A stretch of 9,463 nt of DNA from Bacillota bacterium (GTDB taxonomy: Bacteria > Bacillota > Clostridia > Acetivibrionales > DSM-2933), in the NCBI GenBank assembly GCA_023441845.1, contig JAEZNF010000440.1:1-9463 (forward strand), given 5' to 3'. Within the stretch, counting starts at the first letter, position 1, and each line of letters opens with the position of its first letter. Under the pieces are notes generated by a model. It had not been told where the DNA came from. It searched no databases and saw nothing but the letters and a program-made list of their open reading frames with translations. The position numbers and the translations under genes were made by a program. Shown here in pieces: positions 1 to 7,195 of this stretch.

Positions 1-1
1 T

Positions 2-697
2 TTATACATAAGTGATGACGGAGGACAAACATTTAAAACCGCCAAAACCGGTCTCATTCCCGCTTCGGCAAAAATCAAAGCGGTTCCGGGCAAAGAAGGC
101 CATGTATGGATTCCGGGTTCGACGGAAGGTCTTTTCTACACAACTGACGGCGGTGAAACCATAAGTAAAGCAGATGGCATTAAAAGGTGTGACGTGGTTG
201 GATTCGGCAAAGCTAAAACAGGTTCAGATTACCTTGCCATATACATCTGCGGTGAAACAGACGGACTATACGCTGTCTACCGCTCGGATGATATGGCCAA
301 AAACTGGGTGAGAGTGAATGACGACCAGCACCAGTACGGTTCTATAAACTACTCAATTACCGGAGATTTAAGAGTTTATGGGCGTGTTTTTGTTGCAACC
401 AACGGCAGAGGAATAGTTTATGGAGAACCGACAGGCGCTTCACCTACTTTACCTCCACCAACTGCAACAATCAAGACTTCCCCTACAGTTACTCCATCAG
501 CATCGCCTGTAAAGAACCCTCTGGATGTAAATAATGATGGTGCCATAAACATGACCGACGTTATGGCAGTTGCAAGTGCCTTTAACAGTGTAAAAGGTGA
601 CAGCAGATATGTGGAAGCATATGATTTCAACAAGGACGGCGCCGTAAATATGAATGATATTATGATGCTTGCAGCTAAATTCAATACTAAGGCCTAA
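2..697 (+). CDS. GH74 xyloglucanase, C-terminal part, with type-II-like dockerin (5' end outside window)
   Basis: The frame is open from the left edge, so the start and the catalytic acids lie upstream; 231 residues are visible. Visible residues 1-144 (nt 2-433) match the last blades of a GH74 beta-propeller: an Asp-box (SDDGGQTF, about residues 4-11), a second (TDGGET, near 50-55), and the ending TNGRGIVYG typical of GH74. GH74 enzymes are secreted endo-xyloglucanases that cut the beta-1,4-glucan backbone of xyloglucan. A Pro/Thr/Ser-rich linker follows (about nt 434-520). A dockerin with two 12-residue calcium loops closes the protein: loop 1 at nt 524-559 (DVNNDGAINMTD) and loop 2 at nt 623-658 (DFNKDGAVNMND), each followed by a helix ending in F-N. 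Both loops keep Asp/Asn at positions 1, 3, 5, 9 and 12. Residues 10-11 are M-T and M-N, not the Ser-Thr usual in A. thermocellus type I dockerins. No X-module precedes this dockerin. Family and dockerin calls are firm; exact specificity is inferred. Confidence 0.9.
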   Translation, partial: LYISDDGGQTFKTAKTGLIPASAKIKAVPGKEGHVWIPGSTEGLFYTTDGGETISKADGIKRCDVVGFGKAKTGSDYLAIYICGETDGLYAVYRSDDMAKNWVRVNDDQHQYGSINYSITGDLRVYGRVFVATNGRGIVYGEPTGASPTLPPPTATIKTSPTVTPSASPVKNPLDVNNDGAINMTDVMAVASAFNSVKGDSRYVEAYDFNKDGAVNMNDIMMLAAKFNTKA

Positions 698-1059
698 ATT
701 ATAAACAAGTATTTCTCCGTAATAAAAGGCTCTGGACCGTCAAGCCCCGGAGCCTTTTCCTGATTTCCCTTTAAAAACGGTTTTATCAGTCATATTCATC
801 TGTTAGTGAAAAATCCTTATTTATTTAATTTCAATCACTCTGTTACAAATGCGATTAATCATCTGCTTTGCAAAAAGTTATATCCGCTGCCTGGCTGATC
901 AGATATCTAAGTAAACTATGGCTTATTTCGTCATACCCTTGTTGATTTTCTAATTATATATTCTTAAAGGTAACGAAAAGTGAATACTAAAAGGGTAAGA
1001 AACTCGTTTAACGAACTCCTCACCCCAGAAGCTAAATCTCTTGAAAGTAAACTTGTTAT
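698..1059. other. Intergenic gap between convergent genes
   Basis: This 362-base stretch separates the ends of the xyloglucanase (+) and the synthetase (-). Apart from the hairpin at 724-758 I see no credible gene, RNA or promoter. The rest is AT-rich with only short chance palindromes such as GATTAATC. There is no hairpin with a T-run immediately after the synthetase stop, so the shared terminator is the best candidate for ending it. Confidence 0.6.
724..758. terminator. Rho-independent terminator, probably bidirectional
   Basis: A 12-bp stem (724-735 with 747-758, one T-G wobble) encloses an 11-base loop. The core is GGCTC/GAGCC, flanked by four A on the left arm and four T on the right. 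It starts 26 bases after the xyloglucanase stop and can end that transcript. Read on the minus strand the stem is followed by TTTTATT, so it may also stop transcripts from the synthetase gene, whose stop lies about 300 bases away. Confidence 0.8.
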
Positions 1060-4000
1060 TTACAGCATTGTATGCCCGCCGTCAACCGGCAAATACACAC
1101 CTGTCATAAACTCTGAAAGATCACTTGCAAGGAACAGAATCGCTCCGGCTACATCACGCGGCAAACCATTGCGGCGCAGCGGACAGTGTGCAGCAGAAGC
1201 CTCCTTTATCTTGTTTGACATGGTCGCCGACGCGTCGGTCAATGTAAGACCCGGTGCAACTACATTAATTCGAATTCCATCGGGACCAAGTTCCTGGGCC
1301 GCCGCTCTCACAAATGCATCAAGCGCCGCCTTTGATGCACTATGCGCACAATAGCCATGCTGGGCAAGTTTGGACATAGTGCTTGACACAGCAACAATGC
1401 TGCCGCTTTTACGCTCAATCATCTCAGGTATCACTGCTTTACTCAGAAGGAAAATTGACTTGAGCTCACTAACAAGTTTAAGTTCGAAATCATCCCATTC
1501 CAAGTCAACAAACGGCGCAACCTTGAAGCCCATAGCTGCATTTGCAACCATGACATCTATTCTGCCGAACCGACGGCGAACCTGATTTACGAGCTCATCA
1601 ACCTGCTGTTTATCTGTGATATCGGCCTGGAATATGTCTGCAATACCTCCGTCCTCTTCCACTATTTCCTTTACCATTCTGGCCTGTTCATCGCTCTTTA
1701 AGTAGTTAATAGCTACAGAAGCGCCATGACTTGCCAGAAGCCTTACAGTGCTCCGGCCAACCCCTCTGCTTCCACCGGTCACAAGAACCACTTTATTTTC
1801 AAGAAGCCCCGGTACACGAACCTGCTGCCCCCTGCCTGAAGATTTCCGTAATACATTAATTGCCTGATATTCATCACTGTCATTTAATTTACTGTTTGAA
1901 TCTACCAGAAAATTAGCAATTTCATCAAGACGAGGATGCTCAAACACATACATGATTCCGATTTCGGTGCCGAATCGTTCTTTTATTTTCGTAATAAGCC
2001 GCGTTGCTGAAAGCGAATGACCTCCCATTTCAAAGAAGTGGGCTTTTCTTCCAATACGTTCTTCCGGTATTTCAAGAACTTCCGCCCAAATTTCAACAAG
2101 TTTCTTTTCCGCTTCCGTTACAGGAGGTTGGTATGCATCACTCTGTTGGATCTTGCCGGCTGATATCTTGAGCCCGCGGCGGTTGAGCTTACCGTTCGGG
2201 AGCTTGGGCATTTCAGAAAGCGCAACGAATGCTGTCGGAACCATGTACGGCGGCAGCTTTTCCTCAAGGAACAGGCGAAGTCTGCCGATGTCAAGGGAAT
2301 GTCCGGGCTGTTCTACATAAAATGCAATCAGCTGACCGCCTTCACCAACTACAGCACGAACACCCATTCCTTCATATTCTCCAAGTATCTTCTCTACATG
2401 ACGGACATCAACGCGAAATCCCCTTACCTTCACCTGCAAATCCCATCGGCCCAGGTACTCCATATTTCCGTCTTTTAGATACCTGACCACATCACCTGTG
2501 TTGTAAAGAACACTGTTTTCCGGATCAGTACTGTAGGGATTGCGTATAAACCGCTCCTTTGTCATTTCATCCAGTTTATTATACCCAAAAGACATCGAAG
2601 CCCCTGCCACATGGACTTCTCCTGGAACTCCCTCAGGAACCGGCCTTCCTAAACGATCAAGCACATAAATCTGTGTATTCTGAATCGGCCTGCCGGTAGG
2701 AACAAATCCCTGTGAACCATCAAAACCGGCGGTATCGTAGTAGGTGATGTCATTAAGCTCGGTACAGCCGTAATTGTTCAAAAGTACTACACCCGGTAAA
2801 ACCGCACGGAACTTTGTCACCAGTTCGGCAGTCAGGGGTTCACCGGCAGTTATACATACGCGCAGTGACGGAAGCGTAATACCCTCATTTTCCAAATACG
2901 CAAGTACTGTCTGAAGGTGCGAAGGAACGATGTTAAGTCGGCTTGAATTGGATTTTTTAAGTGCGTCAACAAACAGTGCAGTATCCTTCACGGTATCTGT
3001 ATCAATAAATGCAAGCGGACATCCATTCAAAAGTCCGGCAAAAATTTCTTTAACTGAAACCGCAAACGCTATGGTTGTCTTCTGCGCAATCACCTCACCA
3101 GCCTTAAAGGGCCAATTCTTCTCCAGACCGCTCAGCCAGTTGATAAGTTGCAGATGCGGTATCAGAACTCCTTTTGGCGTTCCTGTGGAACCGGATGTAT
3201 ACATGATGTAGGCAAGGTCACCGGGGTTAATAGAATACTTCTCGATCTTTACTTCATCCGAAGGAACTACAAGTTTCGAATCTACGATCAGGCAGTCCTC
3301 ATCCTTCAATCCCAGTTTCTCCTGTTGTTGCCCGGTACTAAGAACCAGTTTCGGTGATGAATTATTAAGGATAGTGCCAAGATATGATTCCGGGTATGCC
3401 GGATCAAGCGGGACATAAGCCGCTCCGGTTTTCCATACAGCCAGGAAGGACGCGAGAAGAGGTGCGCCTCGTTCCATGCAGACGGCCAGTATATCACCCT
3501 TTTTGATACCATGTTCTTTAAGCTTTGCTGCAAGCGCATTTGCTGCTGCTGCAACTTCCTTGTACCGCCATGCTCCATGTGCATCATAGCAAGCTATTGA
3601 ATCAGGAGTTTTACTTACTTGCTGTTCCCAGCGCCCGACAAAATCCAACGGGTTTTCAATTTCACTCTTAGTGTTGTTATATTCGATGAGCAAACGGTTC
3701 CGCTCTTTTGAAGTCAACATGTCAAGCTCAGACAGGCGTCTTTTTCCGTCTTTCATCATCTCGCACAGAATCTGCTGATGATGATGCAGCAAACGCTCAA
3801 TAGTCTCCTCACGATACAGGTCTGACGCATACATTATCTCAACGTCAAGCTTATTGCGGTCGCCGGTATACGACATCTCAACTTCGCAGCGTGCGTTTGC
3901 GCCCTTCCCTGTTGCTGTACGGTAGCCTTCATAGCCCGGATATGTACCGAATTTTACTTGACCGGGCATTTCCACTTGCAGGTTTGTACGTGGAAAGTTC

Positions 4001-5091
4001 TGGTGGCGGATTACAAGGGGCACGAGCGAACCGGATGTACTGCTGCGCTCAACCGCAGAAGAGTAGACAATACGCTCATACGGCACTATCTGATGTTCAA
4101 AACCATCAAGCGATACTTTCCTCACCATATCCATGAATTCATCTACTGTTTTGTCTTCGTCAATAAAAAAACGAAGCGGAAGAATATTGATGAAAAATCC
4201 TATAAGTCCCTCTATTTCCGGAAGGATACGACCTGAAGTAGTTGTACCTATTAGAAGGTCATCTTTTCCTGTATAACGATTTACCATAAGTACAAAACCG
4301 GCAAGCAAAGCCATAAACATTGTACATCCGTGAGACTTTGCAAACTTCTCAAGTGCTCGAGAAAATTCCTCCTCGTAGTGATATTCAAACCGTTCGCTTG
4401 TACTGCCTGATTTGGGAGTTCGCAGGAAATCCGACGGCAATTCGAGTGATGCTTCATAATCAGCCAGATGCTTCTGCCAATATAAAAGGTCATTCGACAT
4501 GTCGAGACGGCGCTGCCAATACGCAAAATCAACATACTGAACAGGCAGCTGCTTTAAAACCGGTGGTACTTCGTTATAAAAGGCTGTATAACACTCCAGC
4601 AATTCCGAGAAAAGTATGCTTTCAATTGACCACCCGTCTGCTGCTATATGATGCACATTTAATAGAAGCAGATGGCGCTTCGGATTGACAGAAAGGAGCC
4701 GCCCAATGAAAATCGGCCCCTGTGAAAGGTCAAATACACATGCTGCATTTTCTGCTATATGACGCGGTATTTCGCTCTCTTCGGCAGGAATCACGGGTAA
4801 TAAAAAGGGCCGCTCCTGAGTGATTACCTGAACCGGTTCACCGCGGGTATTGACGAAAAAACGCGCCCGTAATGTTTCATGGCGCCTTAATATTTCGGTA
4901 AGACTTTTATTTAAAACATCAATGTTAAGTGGCCCATCAAGAAGAAAAACTACAGGAATGTTATAGCTTAAATCATCCGGTCTTTTCCGATTCAGCATCC
5001 AAAGTCTCTCCTGAAACCAGGAAAGCGGATGCTCTTGCTCACCTCCTTTTTTTACAGGCTGAATACTGTCACCGTTTCCTACACTTACCAT
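1060..5091 (-). CDS. Single-module nonribosomal peptide synthetase: condensation-adenylation-carrier fused to a short-chain reductase
   Basis: 1343 residues. The ATG (5089-5091) follows GGAGG with about 6 bases between. Domains in order: (1) condensation, about 22-455, with SWFQERLWML, RHETLRARF (70-78), the active-site motif HHIAADG (147-153; H148, D152) and IGFFINILPLR (297-307), closest to the L-to-L class; (2) adenylation, about 460-975, with YTSGSTGTPKG (631-641), ITAGE (747-751), NNYGCTE (772-778), NTGD (864-867), GRWDLQVKVRGFR (881-893) and catalytic K968 in NGK; (3) carrier, about 985-1060, with phosphopantetheine site S1026 in GGHS; (4) a short-chain dehydrogenase/reductase of FabG/FabL size, about 1097-1343, with nucleotide-binding TGGSRGVG (1105-1112), NAA (1184-1186) and a C-terminal VDGG. 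The adenylation domain should activate an acid with ATP and load it on S1026; the condensation domain would join it to a donor supplied by another protein. Oddities: Ala677 replaces the usual Asp235 (GrsA numbering), and the reductase has Tyr1247-x6-Lys1254, with His1250 where Tyr is normal. There is no thioesterase. It is cytosolic; the product is unknown. Confidence 0.93.
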   Translation of the reverse strand: MVSVGNGDSIQPVKKGGEQEHPLSWFQERLWMLNRKRPDDLSYNIPVVFLLDGPLNIDVLNKSLTEILRRHETLRARFFVNTRGEPVQVITQERPFLLPVIPAEESEIPRHIAENAACVFDLSQGPIFIGRLLSVNPKRHLLLLNVHHIAADGWSIESILFSELLECYTAFYNEVPPVLKQLPVQYVDFAYWQRRLDMSNDLLYWQKHLADYEASLELPSDFLRTPKSGSTSERFEYHYEEEFSRALEKFAKSHGCTMFMALLAGFVLMVNRYTGKDDLLIGTTTSGRILPEIEGLIGFFINILPLRFFIDEDKTVDEFMDMVRKVSLDGFEHQIVPYERIVYSSAVERSSTSGSLVPLVIRHQNFPRTNLQVEMPGQVKFGTYPGYEGYRTATGKGANARCEVEMSYTGDRNKLDVEIMYASDLYREETIERLLHHHQQILCEMMKDGKRRLSELDMLTSKERNRLLIEYNNTKSEIENPLDFVGRWEQQVSKTPDSIACYDAHGAWRYKEVAAAANALAAKLKEHGIKKGDILAVCMERGAPLLASFLAVWKTGAAYVPLDPAYPESYLGTILNNSSPKLVLSTGQQQEKLGLKDEDCLIVDSKLVVPSDEVKIEKYSINPGDLAYIMYTSGSTGTPKGVLIPHLQLINWLSGLEKNWPFKAGEVIAQKTTIAFAVSVKEIFAGLLNGCPLAFIDTDTVKDTALFVDALKKSNSSRLNIVPSHLQTVLAYLENEGITLPSLRVCITAGEPLTAELVTKFRAVLPGVVLLNNYGCTELNDITYYDTAGFDGSQGFVPTGRPIQNTQIYVLDRLGRPVPEGVPGEVHVAGASMSFGYNKLDEMTKERFIRNPYSTDPENSVLYNTGDVVRYLKDGNMEYLGRWDLQVKVRGFRVDVRHVEKILGEYEGMGVRAVVGEGGQLIAFYVEQPGHSLDIGRLRLFLEEKLPPYMVPTAFVALSEMPKLPNGKLNRRGLKISAGKIQQSDAYQPPVTEAEKKLVEIWAEVLEIPEERIGRKAHFFEMGGHSLSATRLITKIKERFGTEIGIMYVFEHPRLDEIANFLVDSNSKLNDSDEYQAINVLRKSSGRGQQVRVPGLLENKVVLVTGGSRGVGRSTVRLLASHGASVAINYLKSDEQARMVKEIVEEDGGIADIFQADITDKQQVDELVNQVRRRFGRIDVMVANAAMGFKVAPFVDLEWDDFELKLVSELKSIFLLSKAVIPEMIERKSGSIVAVSSTMSKLAQHGYCAHSASKAALDAFVRAAAQELGPDGIRINVVAPGLTLTDASATMSNKIKEASAAHCPLRRNGLPRDVAGAILFLASDLSEFMTGVYLPVDGGHTML

Positions 5092-5173
5092 TACATACCT
5101 CCATGTTTAAACTTTCTTATTAAAAAATATATATCAGGCTGCTCCAATGGAAACAGCGCGATTACAAAATAAA

Positions 5174-5257
5174 AGGGATTTTTCCAGAGCTGAACCAATA
5201 AGATTCTTTTTTTTCATTGTATAATATTTAATACCTACATACAACTAAAAAATCCCT
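5174..5257. repeat. 10-bp inverted repeat flanking the predicted synthetase promoter
   Basis: AGGGATTTTT (5174-5183) and its exact reverse complement AAAAATCCCT (5248-5257) lie 64 bases apart, with the predicted -35 and -10 boxes between them. They could be paired regulator sites or arms of a long stem. The arms are partly homopolymeric, so chance is a real alternative. Confidence 0.35.
5216..5244 (-). promoter_or_regulatory. Probable sigma-A-type promoter of the synthetase gene
   Basis: Read on the minus strand: TTGTAT (5244-5239), a 17-base spacer, then TACAAT (5221-5216). The -10 box matches the consensus at five of six bases, the -35 at three of six. Transcription would start near 5209 and leave a leader of about 118 bases before the ATG. 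The surroundings are AT-rich, so chance matches are possible. Confidence 0.4.
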
Positions 5258-5339
5258 GGCTTCACAAAATCATATTTTACACTTAAACCGACCAAATAGT
5301 CCATATCTTTACAAAATAATTATTAATTATTAATCAATA

Positions 5340-5387
5340 TATCGCAGCTAAGCTGCAAGCCTTCGAAGCATGAAAATCACTGCGATA
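5340..5387. repeat. Nested, mutually exclusive inverted repeats (possible regulatory structure)
   Basis: Outer arms TATCGCAG (5340-5347) and CTGCGATA (5380-5387) are perfect 8-bp complements. An inner hairpin GCAGC-TAA-GCTGC (5344-5356) shares bases GCAG with the left outer arm, so only one of the two can form at once. A CTTCGAAG palindrome lies between them. It sits about 250 bases before the synthetase start and about 190 bases after the dinB terminator. Its direction and role are unknown. Confidence 0.35.
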
Positions 5388-5576
5388 AATAGAGGAACTA
5401 TATCTTCTTGGAAAAGTATCTTACAGCACTTACGTTAAAGATTTTATACCTTATAAAATAGCGATGCCTAAATGCTTTTTGAGCATTGTATAAATTCAAT
5501 TTTTTAAGTTGTTTATCTATATAAGACTTTTAAGTAAAAAACTCACTAAAATACATGCTTTTAAAAACAATATAAC

Positions 5577-5610
5577 AAAAAAACAGAGCGATAATGTAAA
5601 AATCGTTCTG
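5577..5610 (-). terminator. Rho-independent terminator downstream of dinB
   Basis: Read on the minus strand: CAGAACGAT, a 9-base loop, ATCGCTCTG, then seven T (5583-5577). The stem has 9 positions (5602-5610 with 5584-5592), one of them an A-C mismatch. It lies about 130 bases after the dinB stop and separates dinB from the synthetase, which argues against a shared transcript. Confidence 0.7.
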
Positions 5611-5738
5611 CCCTTTCAAAAATTAAAGTATAAATTCACCTATTTTGTCTTACTGTCTGAAATTTCAAGCGTAACAATCCGCACTTCGGGCATTTTTACC
5701 GACAAATTTCATTTTAACCGGTTTTATAATATGTCCGG

Positions 5739-6941
5739 TTAGTCTTTTGGCACTTCGTCTCTTTTTAAAAGCACCGCACGGCTTATTTTTGAAGTGCCAA
5801 ACTTCTCGCGGATTTTATCCATAGCCTTTTCAAGCTTTTCTTCCCTGTCATTTTTCAAATTCGTTTCTGTCATATTAAATATTGAAACCTGATCGGCAGC
5901 CAAATCCTCCCCAAAGCCGCATAGGCTAATTCCAAGCAATCGTACAGGCCTTTTATTGTCCCAATTTCTTTTCATTAGCTCAATTCCGGTTGATGCAATA
6001 TCCTTGCTGAGGTAAGTTGCAGGTATGGTGGCCTGCCGGGTTATAACCTTAAAATCGGAATACTTTATTGTTATTTGAACTGTGCGGCCCTTTTTACCGT
6101 ATTTGCGTGCCGTCATTCCCACTTCTTCCGACAACTCCATAATCTTAGACTTTGCATCCTCAATATCCAGAACATCACGTGCAAAAGTGAGGGACCGGCC
6201 GATTGATTTCATATCATTATTAGAGTGTGGAACTACCGGTGCAGCATCAATCCCGTTTGCCCTAAGGTGGATTTCGGCACCTGACTTGCCCAGCTTATCT
6301 TTGAGATGCTGCGGATTGAAGCGGGCCAGTTCACCAATAGTAAATATCCCCATATCATAAAGCTTATTGGCAGTCTGCCTGCCTATACCGTACATATTCT
6401 CAACAGGAAGGGGCCAGAGCTTAAACTCAATATCTTTTACAAAAAGCTCGGTTATCCCCAAAGGCTTTTTCATTTCGGATGCCATTTTTGAAAGGAATTT
6501 ATTTTCCGATATACCTATGGAGCACCACAATCCCAGCTCGTTTTTAATCCTCTCCATTATATTTGCTGCCGATTTTTGAGGGGCTCCGAAAAGTTCTTCA
6601 CAGCCGGTCATATCAAGCCAGGCTTCATCAATACTGTTTTGTTCAAGCAAAGGCGTGTAGCATGAAAGTATATCCATTACTTCTCTCGACTTCTTCTCAT
6701 AAAAGGTATGATCAGGCGGGACAAGGTTTAATCCCGGACATAGCTTCAAGGCTTCGTGAATTACCATTGCAGTTTTGACCCCCGATTTTCGTGCTTCATA
6801 ATTTGCCGCAAGTATTATACCCGTACGTTTTTTAGGGTCACCAGCCACTGCAGACGGCTTTTCTCTTAATTCCGGACGCCTTGTCAATTCACAAGATATA
6901 AAAAATGCATTCATATCAACAAGAAATATAACCCTATTCAA
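5739..6941 (-). CDS. dinB: DNA polymerase IV (Y-family translesion polymerase), TTG start
   Basis: 400 residues, a normal length for the family. The enzyme copies past damaged bases with low fidelity and no proofreading. Palm residues: D9 in VDMNAFF (metal ligand; F14 is the expected steric gate) and D105-E106 in SIDEAWLD. The sequence S-I-G-I-S-E-N-K-F-L-S-K-M-A-S (141-155) is strongly conserved in Pol IV. A helix-hairpin-helix follows at 183-205 (MYGIGRQTANKL), then the little finger from about 240. QVSIF (351-355) fits a beta-clamp-binding motif. The start is TTG at 6941-6939 behind the purine-rich GAGGGATGGGG; the first ATG in frame is codon 10, which would remove catalytic D9, so a non-ATG start is required. 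It is divergent from the galactanase gene and followed by its own terminator. No LexA-type operator was seen, so SOS control is not evident. Confidence 0.95.
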   Translation of the reverse strand: MNRVIFLVDMNAFFISCELTRRPELREKPSAVAGDPKKRTGIILAANYEARKSGVKTAMVIHEALKLCPGLNLVPPDHTFYEKKSREVMDILSCYTPLLEQNSIDEAWLDMTGCEELFGAPQKSAANIMERIKNELGLWCSIGISENKFLSKMASEMKKPLGITELFVKDIEFKLWPLPVENMYGIGRQTANKLYDMGIFTIGELARFNPQHLKDKLGKSGAEIHLRANGIDAAPVVPHSNNDMKSIGRSLTFARDVLDIEDAKSKIMELSEEVGMTARKYGKKGRTVQITIKYSDFKVITRQATIPATYLSKDIASTGIELMKRNWDNKRPVRLLGISLCGFGEDLAADQVSIFNMTETNLKNDREEKLEKAMDKIREKFGTSKISRAVLLKRDEVPKD

Positions 6942-6969
6942 TGCTACCCCATCCCTCTTCCCTATCTTA

Positions 6970-6982
6970 ATTATAAATTATA
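6970..6982 (-). promoter_or_regulatory. Candidate -10 boxes for dinB
   Basis: On the minus strand two TATAAT hexamers lie almost end to end (6982-6977 and 6975-6970), about 30-40 bases before the TTG start. I found no good -35 partner at 16-18 bases, so this is a weak call resting on the -10 match and on position alone. Confidence 0.3.
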
Positions 6983-7020
6983 CATTTATTCTTAAGCCTT
7001 CGCTATATTCTTTGCGGCAT

Positions 7021-7050
7021 AAAACAATAAAACAATATCCGGATTGTTTT
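7021..7050. repeat. Three copies of AAAACAAT (two direct, one inverted) at the galactanase promoter
   Basis: AAAACAAT occurs at 7021-7028 and 7029-7036 in direct tandem, and as its reverse complement ATTGTTTT at 7043-7050. The second and third copies form an 8-bp stem around the 6-base loop ATCCGG. The third copy covers the -35 box of the predicted galactanase promoter, so a bound protein would block or contact RNA polymerase there. It may be an operator; the T-run after it also resembles a weak terminator, but no plus-strand gene precedes it here. Confidence 0.45.
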
Positions 7051-7072
7051 TTTAACAAGCATTAAATATAAT
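7044..7072 (+). promoter_or_regulatory. Probable sigma-A-type promoter of the galactanase gene
   Basis: TTGTTT (7044-7049), a 17-base spacer, then a perfect TATAAT (7067-7072). Transcription would begin near 7079, giving a leader of about 117 bases before the ATG at 7196. The region is AT-rich, but box quality and spacing together are good. Cellulosomal genes in this group may also use SigI-type sigma factors; I could not identify such a site with confidence. Confidence 0.55.
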
Positions 7073-7195
7073 GGATATATTAAGGTATTATTAAAGATAA
7101 ACAACTTTAAAGCAATTAAGTAGCGAAAAATAGTGATGACTTAACGTTTTTGGCTGCTAATAAATTCAATTATATAGTTCTGGGGGTGGCCTTAA

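Larger units (their letters stand above)
5092..5738. other. 647-base AT-rich intergenic region between dinB and the synthetase gene
   Basis: Both flanking genes are read on the minus strand, so this holds the 3' end of one transcription unit and the 5' region of the next. From dinB towards the synthetase I see a 7-bp inverted repeat over the dinB stop (5715-5721/5735-5741), a good terminator (5577-5610), a small hairpin AATGCT/AGCATT (about 5471-5487), a nested inverted repeat (5340-5387) and a probable promoter (5216-5244). All open frames here are short, without a convincing ribosome site. The gap is long for a compact clostridial genome and is probably a junction and/or a regulatory leader. 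Confidence 0.6.

Noticed and set aside
980..1354. Plus-strand open frame of 124 codons at the 3' end of the synthetase
   Set aside because: Most of it is the complement of the reductase domain, whose motifs are clear on the minus strand. It starts on GTG, and its translation resembles the frames often seen opposite FabG-like genes.
1060..1803. Standard terminal thioester-reductase domain at the end of the synthetase
   Set aside because: Such domains are extended short-chain reductases of about 350-400 residues with a different glycine motif; this one is about 247 residues with a FabG-type TGGSRGVG motif.
3306..3587. Minus-strand frame of 93 codons inside the adenylation region, considered as a second gene or a sign of a frameshift
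   Set aside because: The adenylation domain is continuous in its own frame with all core motifs, so this is an overlapping shadow.
5043..5056. Internal AAAGGAGGTGAG near codons 14-18 of the synthetase, considered as the ribosome site of a later start
   Set aside because: No in-frame ATG, GTG or TTG follows at a usable distance, and the upstream ATG has its own GGAGG.
5245..5304. 19-codon minus-strand frame just before the predicted synthetase promoter, considered as a leader peptide
   Set aside because: No good ribosome site, no run of a single amino acid as in attenuators, and it ends upstream of the likely transcription start.
5509..5742. Plus-strand open frame of 77 codons in the gap before dinB
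   Set aside because: It starts on TTG without a ribosome site, has the Lys/Ile/Phe-rich make-up expected of translated AT-rich spacer, crosses the dinB terminator in antisense and ends inside the dinB stop.
7029..7053. Terminator on the plus strand (AT-rich stem followed by T)
   Set aside because: No plus-strand gene lies upstream within reach, the stem is almost all A-T, and it overlaps a good promoter; a regulatory repeat is the better reading.
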